Assembly: GCA_963736975.1 (NCBI GenBank)
Contig: CAVTQY010000001.1
Location: 2,914,001-2,978,000 of the forward strand
Length of the DNA: 64,000 nt
Reading direction: 5' to 3'
Origin: CAVTQY01 sp963736975
GTDB taxonomy: Bacteria > Pseudomonadota > Alphaproteobacteria > Acetobacterales > Acetobacteraceae
This document shows, piece by piece, positions 24,741 to 33,457 of this stretch (within the stretch, counting starts at the first letter, position 1; every line of letters begins with the position of its first letter). The position numbers and the translations under genes are program-made. Under the pieces are notes generated by a model. The model saw only the letters and a list, made by a program, of their open reading frames with translations, was not told the origin of the DNA and did no database searches.

Positions 24741-24817
24741 CGGAGCGTAGCGCAGCCTGGTAGCGCATCAGTCTGGGGGACTGGGGGTCGTGGGTTCAAA
24801 TCCCGCCGCTCCGACCA
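24741..24817 (+). tRNA. tRNA-Pro (anticodon GGG)
   Basis: The 77-nt gene folds as a standard cloverleaf: acceptor CGGAGCG/CGCTCCG, a D-arm with GCGCAGCCTGGTAGCGC, an anticodon loop CTGGGGG giving anticodon GGG, and a T-arm with GGTTCAAATC. CCA is encoded at the 3' end. Its position directly after ihfA-merR is conserved in alphaproteobacteria. No integrase lies beside it. Confidence 0.97.
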
Positions 24818-24963
24818 TAAACATCCGACGCGAATCTTTCATGTTTCTCGCTGCGTTATTCCGGCTTGTTTTGTTGCAGACCCTGTCGTGCCATTGGCCA
24901 GAGATGGGTGGAGCGGGTAGAGAGGCGTTGCAGTCCGCCGGGCGGACGGAATGAGGGTCGGAG

Positions 24964-25614
24964 ATGGATAGGCGAGAAACTTGGCGAAACCGCAAGTCCC
25001 GCAAACGCAGGTTCGATGACGAAGGTCCCGGTCGGGAGGACCCGTGGCGCCCCACTCCGATGCCGGGGGAGCGGCCTGGGTTTCAGTCCCCCTACCGGGC
25101 ACCGCCCCGCGGCGCGCCCTCAATCGAGGGCGGCCCCGAGCTTGGCGGGACCGTCAAATGGTACGACCCCGGCAAAGGGTTCGGCTTCGTCGAGCTGGAA
25201 GACGGGTCCGGCGACGCCTTCCTGCATGTCAGCGTCGTCGAGCGGTTCGCCGGCGGTGTGCCAGGGGCCGGCGCTTCGATCAGGGTGCGCGTCGGGCGTG
25301 GACCTAAAGGCCCGCAGGTGGCGGAAATCACTCAGCTTGGTCCCGCACCGGCGCAATCCTCCGCCCCTGCACGCCGGCAGTCCTATGCTCCTGCCGCCGC
25401 CTCCGGCCAGGAAGTGCGGGGGACGGTGAAATGGTATAACGCGCAGAAGGGGTTCGGATTCATCACCCCTGAGGACGGCGGCAAGGACGTGTTTGTCCAC
25501 GCCTCGGCGTTGGGCCGCAGTGGAATAGCGGAGCTCTCGCCGGGCCAGACCGTCCGGCTGCAAGTGGTTCCCGGCAAGAAGGGCCCCGAAGCCGCCTCGG
25601 TTTCCCTCGGCTAG
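24964..25614 (+). CDS. Double cold-shock-domain protein
   Basis: The 216-residue protein has a disordered basic N-terminus (about 55 residues, rich in Arg, Pro and Gly) and two cold-shock domains. The first has GTVKWYDPGKGFGFVELEDG and the second GTVKWYNAQKGFGFITPEDGG with VFVHASAL. Both carry the RNP1 motif KGFGF(V/I), so both should bind single-stranded RNA or DNA. The second domain is closest to CspA; the first is more divergent. A G+C hairpin (24934-24948) lies 15 nt before the ATG and could shape translation. Confidence 0.93.
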   Translation: MDRRETWRNRKSRKRRFDDEGPGREDPWRPTPMPGERPGFQSPYRAPPRGAPSIEGGPELGGTVKWYDPGKGFGFVELEDGSGDAFLHVSVVERFAGGVPGAGASIRVRVGRGPKGPQVAEITQLGPAPAQSSAPARRQSYAPAAASGQEVRGTVKWYNAQKGFGFITPEDGGKDVFVHASALGRSGIAELSPGQTVRLQVVPGKKGPEAASVSLG

Positions 25615-25655
25615 GGCTTTCGGCGAAACCGGCTCCACCAAGGTCATGGCCTGGC

Positions 25656-25823
25656 TTGGCCCTGCAGCAGGATCTGACGCCCGAGGAGGCCGTGAAAAGC
25701 TATCGCTACATGCAGCCCGGCCTTGAAAGGACGCCCTGGAACACGATTAAGGCAGTGGTGATCGATCCCTTCGGAAACCTCATCCGCTTCTGCCAGTCGA
25801 TCAGGCAAGCGGCCGAGCGATGA
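25656..25823 (+). pseudogene. Glyoxalase/bleomycin-resistance-like C-terminal remnant
   Basis: An open frame of about 55 codons ends at 25823 with residues ERTPWNTIKAVVIDPFGNLIRF, a pattern typical of the C-terminal strand pair of glyoxalase/bleomycin-resistance proteins. The N-terminal half of such a domain is missing, and only TTG or GTG starts are available. The stop overlaps the mobA start as ATGA. It is either a truncated relic or the 3' end of a gene damaged by an indel. Confidence 0.4.
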
Positions 25824-26461
25824 CCGAAACTCGAGTCACCAGCGCGGTCGCGGCGATCGTCCTGGCCGGGGGTGAGGCGAGACGGATGGGGGGCGGGGAC
25901 AAGCCCTTGCTGGAGGTCGGGGGACGGCCGATGCTGGCGCGGATCGTGGCTTCCTTGGGCGCCGACCACGACCAGATCGCGATCAGCGCGAATGGCGATT
26001 CGACGCGGTTCGCAACGTTCGGGCTTCCCGTTTTGTCCGATGATCCCTTCTATCGGCAAGGACCTCTGGCGGGCCTCCTGGCCGGGTTGTCCTGGGCGGC
26101 GAGTTTAGGAGCGAAAGAGCTCCTGAGCGTCCCGGGCGATACACCCTTCCTACCTCCAGGCCTTGCTGCGCTTCTTACTCCTCCGCCAGCTTTCCTCGAG
26201 TGCGACGGGACACGCCACCATCTTGTGGCGCTGTGGCCCGTTGCAGTCAGTGACCAGCTCTGCCGGTTACTGTCCGCGCCCGGACCACGCGCGGTGGCGT
26301 ATTTCGGACAAATGATCGGCGCTCGGGCGGTGCGGGTGGCCGGCCAGCCGTCACATCGGTTCCTGAATGTCAATACGCCGGCCGATCTGGCATCGGCGCG
26401 CGCCATCGCCGGCCTTAGCCAAAGCGACGAAATGCGTCATCGCTTTGAGCCGCTGGTATAA
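25820..26461 (+). CDS. mobA: Molybdenum cofactor guanylyltransferase
   Basis: MobA attaches GMP to molybdopterin to make the MGD cofactor used by DMSO-reductase-family enzymes. The 213-residue protein shows the nucleotide-binding loop VLAGGEARRMGGGDKPLL and the PGDTPFLPP metal-site motif, then RFLNVNTPADLASA at the C-terminus. The presence of an MGD-type oxidoreductase gene at 14.9-16.9 kb gives it a plausible client. Confidence 0.93.
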   Translation: MTETRVTSAVAAIVLAGGEARRMGGGDKPLLEVGGRPMLARIVASLGADHDQIAISANGDSTRFATFGLPVLSDDPFYRQGPLAGLLAGLSWAASLGAKELLSVPGDTPFLPPGLAALLTPPPAFLECDGTRHHLVALWPVAVSDQLCRLLSAPGPRAVAYFGQMIGARAVRVAGQPSHRFLNVNTPADLASARAIAGLSQSDEMRHRFEPLV

Positions 26462-26467
26462 AAGTGG

Positions 26468-27631
26468 ATGCAAAGTTCTCGGCGAAGCGTAACCGCGGGT
26501 GGTGGTCGGCGAATCGAGGCGCTCGACGGTATCCGCGGGTTCGCAGCGGTGGTCGTCGTCATCGATCACTGCCTTATGGTTTTCCCCCGTTTCAGCGACC
26601 GGATTGCGCCGTCGCTGCGAAGCGACCCGGTTGCATTTTTGTTGCAATCGACTCCGCTGGGTTTGGTTTGGGACGGAACAGCGGCAGTGATGGTGTTTTT
26701 CGTTCTGAGCGGATTTGTCCTGTCGCTCCCCTGGCTTGACGGGCGGCCGCTGTCCTATCCTATCTTCGTGATCCGGCGGGTGTTTCGGATTTACGTGCCG
26801 TACATCGTCGCGGTGGCGCTCGGCGTCGGACTTGCGAGCGGGCTGAGTGGATTTCGCCCGCCAGCCCTCAGCACATGGTTCTATACGACAAATTGGGCCG
26901 AACCGTTCTCGGTTCAGGTCGCGCTCGATCAGCTTTTTATGCTAGGCAGACATATCAGCTTTGATAATGCAACTTGGTCGCTTAATTACGAGATGCGTAT
27001 CTCTTTGGTGTTTCCTATACTGCTGCTGCCGCTGTTGCGTTTGCGGTTCTACGGTGCCGTTCTGTCCATCGTGGCTGCTGTGCTGCTCGCCAAGCTTGCG
27101 CAGAGCCTGGCGGGCGCATCCCCTTTGCTGAAAGCGACGGGCATGACCCTGCACTATGCAGCCTTGTTCATCCTTGGTGCAGCCGCTGCGCAGCTATCTG
27201 GTCGGATGCGGCGTCGACTGGAGGCATTACCGGGATGGGTGACGCTCGGCCTGTGCCTTCTGGGATTGCTGATCCTGGCGTTGCCCTCGCCCTATCAGCC
27301 GGATTTCTGCATGGGATGCGGTGCAGCGATGATCATTCTGATTGCGTCGACGCACGGACCCGTCGCTCGATTCCTTGAGCGTCCAGCGGTTCAGGTAACC
27401 GGACGGATCTCTTACAGCTTGTATCTCGTTCACCTGCTTGTGCTCTTGAGCGTCGTGCACCTGACGTATGGTGTCGTCCCGCTGTCTTTGGCTGTGGCCT
27501 GTGTGTTGCCTCTTTCGCTGTTGCTGGCCTGGCTGTTCAATCGCGCGGTGGAGCAACCGGCGATCAGGCTGGGGCGAAGCCTGTCCAATGGCCGGTTCAC
27601 TCCGGTTCCGCAAAAGACTGTTGTGAGCTGA
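26468..27631 (+). CDS. Acyltransferase 3 family membrane protein
   Basis: The 387-residue protein has about ten hydrophobic helices and the acyltransferase 3 opening IEALDGIRGFAAVVVVIDHCL with the catalytic-type histidine, plus FFVLSGFVLSLP and the C-terminal ISYSLYLVHLLVL. Such proteins O-acylate sugars, lipids or peptidoglycan at the inner membrane. No glycan cluster surrounds it, so the acceptor is unknown. It starts six bases after the mobA stop. Confidence 0.88.
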   Translation: MQSSRRSVTAGGGRRIEALDGIRGFAAVVVVIDHCLMVFPRFSDRIAPSLRSDPVAFLLQSTPLGLVWDGTAAVMVFFVLSGFVLSLPWLDGRPLSYPIFVIRRVFRIYVPYIVAVALGVGLASGLSGFRPPALSTWFYTTNWAEPFSVQVALDQLFMLGRHISFDNATWSLNYEMRISLVFPILLLPLLRLRFYGAVLSIVAAVLLAKLAQSLAGASPLLKATGMTLHYAALFILGAAAAQLSGRMRRRLEALPGWVTLGLCLLGLLILALPSPYQPDFCMGCGAAMIILIASTHGPVARFLERPAVQVTGRISYSLYLVHLLVLLSVVHLTYGVVPLSLAVACVLPLSLLLAWLFNRAVEQPAIRLGRSLSNGRFTPVPQKTVVS

Positions 27632-27655
27632 TCAATACCAATAAGCAATAAGGAC

Positions 27656-28891
27656 ATGCTGAGTACTGATGTTTGCGTCGTGGGTGCGGGGCCAGTCGGC
27701 GGGACATTCGCCTGCCGCCTGGCTGAGGCCGGCATCGCTACGACGGTTGTCGATCGGGCGTCGCTTCCGCCGATGGAGCATCCCGCGTTCGACGGCCGTG
27801 CCTATGCGATCGCGGCAGGCTCGCAACTCCTAATGGAGGAGGCGGGGCTATGGGCGGCGCTGTCGGAAGGAAGCTGTCCCATTCTCGGGATTCGGGTGAG
27901 TGACGGACGGCTGGGGCGTCCGGCTTCGCGGCTGCACATGCATTTCGCGCACGAGGAACTCGGTCCAGGAGCCCAGCCATTCGGCTGGATGATCGAGGCC
28001 CGCAACTTGCGGATCGCCCTGAACGCTCGTCTGCGCGCGCTGCCGGCAATCCATCTGTTCGCGCCAGCGGAAGCGGCGATCGAGCGAACGGCGGAGGCGG
28101 CAACCATTCGTATCGCCGGGGGGCCGACCGTGCACTGCCGGCTGGTAGTGGCCGCCGAAGGACGCGACTCGCCGCTGCGGAAGGCGGCCGGGATACAGGT
28201 CACCCGGCTCGCATACCGCCAGACCAGCATCGTCTCGGCGATCAGCCACGAGAAGCCTCACGGCAACAGCGCAATCGAACATTTCCTCCCTACCGGGCCG
28301 TTCGCGCAGTTGCCGATGCATGCCAGCCTGGACGCGCAGAGCGGAGGAGCGCCGAATATCTCCGCTGTTGTCTGGACCGAGCGCAGCGACATCGCCGAGC
28401 ACATGCTGGCGCTGGATGATGCTCGCTTCGCTCATGAGATCCGGAGGCGGCTTGGGGACCACCTCGGCGCGGTGCACCCGGTCGGACGACGCTGGCGGTA
28501 TCCGCTCTCGGCGATGCTGGTGCATCGATACAACGATACGAGGCTCGCGCTGATCGGGGACGCAGCCCACGGTATCCACCCCGTTGCCGGGCAGGGATTG
28601 AACCTGGGGTTTCGTGATGCGATTGCGCTGAGCGAGTTGCTGATCGAGGCGCATCGGACCGGCACCGATCCTGGTTCGCCGGCGCTGCTGGCCCGTTATC
28701 AGCGCCGCCGACGGCCGGACAATCTCGCCATGCTGGCGGTGACGGACGGGCTCGATCGGCTGTTCAGCAACGACAGCCGGCTGATGCGGATGGCGCGCGA
28801 CATGGGCATCGGTGCCGTGCACCGTACCGGGCCGCTCAAGCGGCTGTTCATGCGGCGAGCGATGGGGCTGGCGCTTCCGGGTCTCGGGTGA
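27656..28891 (+). CDS. UbiH/UbiF/COQ6-family FAD-dependent hydroxylase
   Basis: This 411-residue flavoprotein monooxygenase belongs to the ubiquinone-biosynthesis hydroxylase family. FAD motifs are visible as VCVVGAGPVGGTFACRLAEAG at the N-terminus, the DG-type VVAAEGRDSPLRKAAGI, and the GDAAHGIHPVAGQGLNLGFRDA motif near residue 300. It most likely hydroxylates the ubiquinone ring. Which position (C5, C6 or C1) cannot be told from sequence alone. AAGGA precedes the ATG closely. Confidence 0.88.
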   Translation: MLSTDVCVVGAGPVGGTFACRLAEAGIATTVVDRASLPPMEHPAFDGRAYAIAAGSQLLMEEAGLWAALSEGSCPILGIRVSDGRLGRPASRLHMHFAHEELGPGAQPFGWMIEARNLRIALNARLRALPAIHLFAPAEAAIERTAEAATIRIAGGPTVHCRLVVAAEGRDSPLRKAAGIQVTRLAYRQTSIVSAISHEKPHGNSAIEHFLPTGPFAQLPMHASLDAQSGGAPNISAVVWTERSDIAEHMLALDDARFAHEIRRRLGDHLGAVHPVGRRWRYPLSAMLVHRYNDTRLALIGDAAHGIHPVAGQGLNLGFRDAIALSELLIEAHRTGTDPGSPALLARYQRRRRPDNLAMLAVTDGLDRLFSNDSRLMRMARDMGIGAVHRTGPLKRLFMRRAMGLALPGLG

Positions 28892-28932
28892 GGTGTTTAT
28901 CCTGCCCGGGTCAGAACCGGGAGGAAGAGCCA

Positions 28933-29901
28933 ATGGCGCCGACAATTCTCATCCCAGACAACCCGCTCAGCTCCGCGGAGGTTATGCGGGAGCTCGCCCT
29001 GGCAGGTTTCGACATTGTCCTGACACGTGCAGGCGGTCCGGAATGGACCCGGGCGCTGCCCGAGGCCGAATACCTTGTGGGCCTCGGGGAGGTGAGGATG
29101 GATGACGGGTTCTACAAATCGGCGCCCAGGCTGAGGCTTGTTCAGCTTCTCAGCGCCGGTTACGACCGCGTCGATATCGAGGCGGCGCGGCGAGCCGGTA
29201 TTCCCGTGTGCAACAACGGGGGCGCCAATGCGGTGGCGGTGGCCGAGCATGCAGTGATGCTGATGCTTGCAGTGTCGCGGCGCCTGCTGTGGCAGCATAG
29301 CATGGTCGCGTCCGGACGCTGGCGCGGCAATGACGTCGCCTCTGTGCGGCTATATGAGCTTTACGGTCGGACGCTTGGCATCGTCGGGCTCGGCACGATC
29401 GGCAAAAAGGTGGCTCGTCTGGCGAGGGCGTTCGGTCTCGAAGTGCAGTATTACGATATCCTGCGGCAGACCGAGGACCAGGCCGATGCGCTCGGGGTGC
29501 GCTTTCGCCTGCTGAAGGAGCTGCTGCGCACTTCCGATATCGTGTCGCTCCACGTGCCGCTGACGCCGCTGACGCGACACATGATCGGGGCGCGCGAGCT
29601 CAAGCTGATGAAGCCGACGGCATATCTTATCAATACCTGCCGTGGGCCGGTCATTAATGAACCGGCGCTCTATGAGGCGCTGACTGACGGCACGATTGCC
29701 GGGGCCGGTCTGGACGTGTTCGAGCAGGAGCCGCCGCAAGCCAACAATCCGCTGTTCGGGTTGGACAACGTCGTGCTGAGCCCGCATTTCGCCGGTCCGA
29801 CGTGGGACAACCAGTACAGCCGTTTTCGCAATGCGTTCGATAATGTCCAGCGCGTAGCACGCGGAGAGAAACCGCTCTGGATCATTCCGGAACTGCGGTA
29901 G
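28933..29901 (+). CDS. D-isomer-specific 2-hydroxyacid dehydrogenase
   Basis: The 322-residue protein is an NAD(P)-dependent D-2-hydroxyacid dehydrogenase. The nucleotide fold is TLGIVGLGTIGKKVARLA. The catalytic residues are the Arg in NTCRGPVIN, the Glu in DVFEQEPP and the His in LSPHFAGPT. The specific acid (glycerate, phosphoglycerate, phosphite or other) is not clear. GGGAGG lies upstream of the ATG at 28933, so the longer open frame from 28888 is not the start. Confidence 0.9.
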   Translation: MAPTILIPDNPLSSAEVMRELALAGFDIVLTRAGGPEWTRALPEAEYLVGLGEVRMDDGFYKSAPRLRLVQLLSAGYDRVDIEAARRAGIPVCNNGGANAVAVAEHAVMLMLAVSRRLLWQHSMVASGRWRGNDVASVRLYELYGRTLGIVGLGTIGKKVARLARAFGLEVQYYDILRQTEDQADALGVRFRLLKELLRTSDIVSLHVPLTPLTRHMIGARELKLMKPTAYLINTCRGPVINEPALYEALTDGTIAGAGLDVFEQEPPQANNPLFGLDNVVLSPHFAGPTWDNQYSRFRNAFDNVQRVARGEKPLWIIPELR

Positions 29902-29905
29902 CCGA

Positions 29906-31009
29906 TTAGTTGAAGAACCGCGCGGGGCGGAAATCCGTCAGCTCCTTGGATTGCCGGCTCCGGACGATCTCATCGGCGATCACTCGACCCAGGAAGGGCG
30001 ACATCGTCACGCCGCTATGGGTGATCGCCAGATAATATCCGCTCACACGCGGGACCGGGCCGATGGCCGAAAAATGGTCGCCCGGGATCGGTCGAATGGC
30101 GATGCGCGCAGCTTCCGGGCTTGCGTCACCGATCGAGGGCAGCAGCCGCGAAGCCCGTGTTACGAGATCACGGGCCTCGGGCATGTCGGCATTCAGTTTT
30201 GTATCGATGGATAGTGTTGCGTCGGTCGGGTTCCAGTGCAGCATCAGGCGCCCTGCTCCATCCGGATGCGCGTCGATCACCGATGTCCGCACGACGCGCG
30301 ACAGGCTGGTTGCCACTGGCGGGGTGAACACCAGGAAGCCGACCGTGGGCGCCAACGTTAGATGCAGGCCGGCGTCACGCATGGGGTCGTTGGCCCAGCG
30401 GCCGGCGCAATTCACTATGATATCCGCTTCGTGCCGGGTGCCATTGGCCATGAGCACGCCGGTCACGCGGCCTGCGGAAAGCAGGATTTCGCTGACACGG
30501 GCGCCGCAGAGAAGCCGGGCGCCATGGCGGCGCGCGGCCGACAGCATCGCGTGCGCATAGGGTACAGGGTCGAGCCAGCCTTCGTCGGGGAAGTAGGCAA
30601 TCGGCGCATCGTCGACGATGGCCAGGTCGATGTCGGGCTCCAGCTCCTGAAGCTGCTTCGGCGTGATCCACTCCGCGGCATATCCCCAGGCGCGCAACCG
30701 CTCGATATTGGCCCCTTGTTCGGCGCGCGCCTCGTCCGGCACCCATTCCACGCTGCCGCCGCCATGCCACCAGGGGGTGGCACCGAATTCCTCGCGCAAG
30801 GCGGCGTGCGCCTTCATGCCGGCGACGTTCAGGTCGTGGTACGGGCGTGGCGGCTTGTTGTGGGCATTGGTCCAGGCAAAGCTGATGCCGGATGTGCCGC
30901 CGCCGACGCGGCCTGCTTCAAGGACCAGCACCTCCGCTCCGGCTTCCGCCAAGCGAAAGGCCGCGGAAGCGCCCATGACGCCCGCCCCGATTACGATCAC
31001 TTTCGGCAT
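29906..31009 (-). CDS. FAD-dependent oxidoreductase (DAO family)
   Basis: The 367-residue enzyme has an N-terminal Rossmann FAD motif (VIVIGAGVMGASAAFRLAEAG) and the DAO-family C-terminus GYYLAITHSGVTMSPFLGRVIADEI. It resembles glycine/sarcosine/D-amino-acid oxidase-type enzymes. The substrate is unknown. It converges with the hydroxyacid dehydrogenase, ending 5 bp from it, and lies 31 bp downstream of the carboxyltransferase gene on the same strand. Confidence 0.85.
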   Translation of the reverse strand: MPKVIVIGAGVMGASAAFRLAEAGAEVLVLEAGRVGGGTSGISFAWTNAHNKPPRPYHDLNVAGMKAHAALREEFGATPWWHGGGSVEWVPDEARAEQGANIERLRAWGYAAEWITPKQLQELEPDIDLAIVDDAPIAYFPDEGWLDPVPYAHAMLSAARRHGARLLCGARVSEILLSAGRVTGVLMANGTRHEADIIVNCAGRWANDPMRDAGLHLTLAPTVGFLVFTPPVATSLSRVVRTSVIDAHPDGAGRLMLHWNPTDATLSIDTKLNADMPEARDLVTRASRLLPSIGDASPEAARIAIRPIPGDHFSAIGPVPRVSGYYLAITHSGVTMSPFLGRVIADEIVRSRQSKELTDFRPARFFN

Positions 31010-31040
31010 CGATCCCGTTCCTTTTGTCTTGTCGAGTAGC

Positions 31041-32627
31041 TCAAGGCCGCATCCCGAACCGGCTCGGCCCCGGCGTGCGGAGCGGCGCTGCTAGATTGGC
31101 GAATTCACAGAGCAGCCGCCGAGTGTCGCGGGGATCGATGATCTCCTCGACCCAGAACGCCTCCGCCGTACGGAACGGCGAACGCAGCGCATTCAGCCGC
31201 GCATCGATCTCCTCCAGTTTCGCTGCCGGATCAGGTGCCGCGTCGATCTCGGCGCGGTAGGCAGCCTCAACGCCGCCTTCCAACGGCAGCGAGCCCCAGC
31301 TTGCCGATGGCCAGGCGTAACGGAGCGCGAGGCGCCCGCTCGGCTGATGGCCGAGGCCGCCCACGCCGTAAACGTTGCGGATGATGACCGAGCACCAGGG
31401 CACCGTCGTCTGGCAGATTGCCGACAAAGCGCGCACGCCCCAACGGATTACCGCCGAGCTCTCGGCCGCGAGCCCTACCTGAAAACCGGGACAGTCCACC
31501 AAATGGACCACGGGGAAATGAAATGTCTCGGCCAGATCGACAAACCGGATGATCTTACTACACGCATCCGCCGTCCAGGCGCCGCCGTGATACAGCGGAT
31601 CGCCGGCCATCAGGGCGACCGGCCAGCCATCCAGACGCGCAAAGCCGGTAATGATCGGCCGGCCGAAGCGCTCCCCCATTTCGAAGAAACTGTCGCGATC
31701 GACCACACGCTCGATGATCCGCCGCATGTGGTAGGCTTGTCGCTTATCGCGCGGCACGGCCGAGACCAGCGCTTCGTCCGCTCGCGCCGGATCGTCCCAG
31801 CCACGCACACGCGCCGGCAAATCCCAGATCGATGCTGGCATGTAGGAGAGGAAGCGGCGCGTGGCCGCGAAGGCCTCCCGCTCATTGTCCACGGCGTGAT
31901 CGACGGCACCGCAGCCGGTCTGGACCTCCCAGCCGCCCAGTTCCTGCTTGCCGCGCGGCTCGCCGAGGCGCTCGACCACCGGCGGGCCAGCGACGAAAAC
32001 CGCCGACAAGCCCTTCACCATGATGGAGTAGTGGCTCGCCGCCAGCCGGGCAGCACCAAGGCCGGCGACCGAACCTAGCCCGAGCGCCACGACCGGCACC
32101 ATGCTCATGTTGGCGGCCACCAAATCGAAGGACGAGCCTTCCGATAATCCTCCAGGGAGGTTTGCGCGTCCGGTGGTTTCGATGGTTTTCACCGACCCGC
32201 CGCCGCCGGACCCCTCGATGACCCGGATAATCGGGATGCGGAACTGGGCTGCCATTTGCTCCGACATGCGCGGCTTGCCTTTGATCGAGGCATCCGCGGA
32301 CCCACCGCGCAGAGTGAAGTCGTCGCCGGCGATCACCACCGGGCGCCCATCAACAGTGCCGCGCCCGAACACGCAATTGGCAGGATGAAACGTCCGCAGG
32401 CGGTTGTCCGGGCCATACTCACCCTTTCCCGCGATCGCGCCGACTTCGTGGAAACTGCCGGGATCGAGTATGCGATCGATCCGCTCACGCACTGTGAGCC
32501 GTCCGCCGGCATGCTGGCGCGCCACCCGCTCCGCTCCGCCCAGCGCTGCCGCCAGCGCCTCACGGTGGTGTAGTTCGGCAAGCTCCGGCTCCCACCTTGC
32601 CGGCTTGGCTTGCGTGTCGTTCGGCAT
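31041..32627 (-). CDS. Acyl-CoA carboxylase carboxyltransferase (beta-type) subunit
   Basis: This 528-residue protein has the two tandem crotonase-fold halves of propionyl-, methylcrotonyl- or geranyl-CoA carboxylase beta subunits. The first half shows GGRLTVRERIDRILDPGSFHEVG and IEGSGGGGSVKTIE; the second shows SFFEMGERFGRPIITGFARLDG and VDCPGFQVGLAAE. It should move CO2 from biotin to an acyl-CoA. No biotin carboxylase or BCCP gene is adjacent. It is divergent from an enoyl-CoA hydratase over 56 bp. Confidence 0.88.
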   Translation of the reverse strand: MPNDTQAKPARWEPELAELHHREALAAALGGAERVARQHAGGRLTVRERIDRILDPGSFHEVGAIAGKGEYGPDNRLRTFHPANCVFGRGTVDGRPVVIAGDDFTLRGGSADASIKGKPRMSEQMAAQFRIPIIRVIEGSGGGGSVKTIETTGRANLPGGLSEGSSFDLVAANMSMVPVVALGLGSVAGLGAARLAASHYSIMVKGLSAVFVAGPPVVERLGEPRGKQELGGWEVQTGCGAVDHAVDNEREAFAATRRFLSYMPASIWDLPARVRGWDDPARADEALVSAVPRDKRQAYHMRRIIERVVDRDSFFEMGERFGRPIITGFARLDGWPVALMAGDPLYHGGAWTADACSKIIRFVDLAETFHFPVVHLVDCPGFQVGLAAESSAVIRWGVRALSAICQTTVPWCSVIIRNVYGVGGLGHQPSGRLALRYAWPSASWGSLPLEGGVEAAYRAEIDAAPDPAAKLEEIDARLNALRSPFRTAEAFWVEEIIDPRDTRRLLCEFANLAAPLRTPGPSRFGMRP

Positions 32628-32683
32628 GCGTGGACCGTCCGCTCCGCTTTGCCCCGAGCTTAACAGCTTCAGCGGAGGACGGA

Positions 32684-33457
32684 ATGACTGAGGATATTCG
32701 CTACGAGGTGCGGGACGGGATTGGGCGGATCACCTTCAACCGGCCAGCGGCGCGCAATGCGCTGACCTTTGCCATGTATGAGCGCCTCGCTGAACTCTGC
32801 GCCGAGGCGGCCGAAGATCCAGATATCCGGGCCCTGGTCCTTACCGGAGCGGGCGATCGGGCGTTCGCGGCCGGCACCGACATCTCACAGTTTCGCAGCT
32901 TCACCCGTCCGGAAGACGCGATCGACTATGAGGCCAGGCTCGATCGCGTCCTCGATGCGCTGGAACGCTGCCCCAAGCCGACCATTGCCGCAGTTGCTGG
33001 TGCTTGCACCGGCGGTGGCGCCGGCATTGCGGCGGCATGCGATATCCGGCTGGCTGCGCGAGGGGCGCGCTTCGGCTTCCCGATTGCACGCACGCTGGGG
33101 AACTGCCTGTCGATGTCGAACTACGCTCGGCTCGCTGCCCTGATCGGAGCTGCCCGGGTCATAGACATGGTCTTCACGGCGCGGCTGATTGAGGCGGAAG
33201 AGGCCAAGGCGATCGGTTTAGTATCCGAGATCCTGGAGAACCAAGCTGCCCTTGCGGTGCGGGCTGAGGCGTTGGCCGGCCTGGTTGCCTCACACGCACC
33301 GTTGACGCTGCGCGCCACCAAAGAGGCGCTGCGGCGATTACGGGTGGGCGAGGCACAGGATCGCGATCTGATCCTGATGTGCTACATGAGTCAGGATTTC
33401 CAGGAAGGCCTGGACGCTTTCCTCAGCAAGCGATCACCGCGCTGGCAAGGTAAGTGA
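32684..33457 (+). CDS. Enoyl-CoA hydratase/isomerase family protein
   Basis: The 257-residue crotonase-fold protein begins IRYEVRDGIGRITFNRPAARNAL and holds the oxyanion-hole segments GAGDRAFAAGTDISQF and ACTGGGAGIAAACDIRLA. A glutamate often seen at the hydratase active site is not obvious, so it could hydrate, isomerise or act on another acyl-CoA. GGAGG upstream fixes the ATG at 32684. Its 3' end overlaps the artificial extension of the convergent TPR protein. Confidence 0.88.
   Translation: MTEDIRYEVRDGIGRITFNRPAARNALTFAMYERLAELCAEAAEDPDIRALVLTGAGDRAFAAGTDISQFRSFTRPEDAIDYEARLDRVLDALERCPKPTIAAVAGACTGGGAGIAAACDIRLAARGARFGFPIARTLGNCLSMSNYARLAALIGAARVIDMVFTARLIEAEEAKAIGLVSEILENQAALAVRAEALAGLVASHAPLTLRATKEALRRLRVGEAQDRDLILMCYMSQDFQEGLDAFLSKRSPRWQGK

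Noticed and set aside
24741..24817. tRNA-Pro as an integration site
   Set aside because: No integrase, no duplicated tRNA 3' end and no low-GC island follows; the locus is the conserved ihfA-merR-tRNA arrangement.
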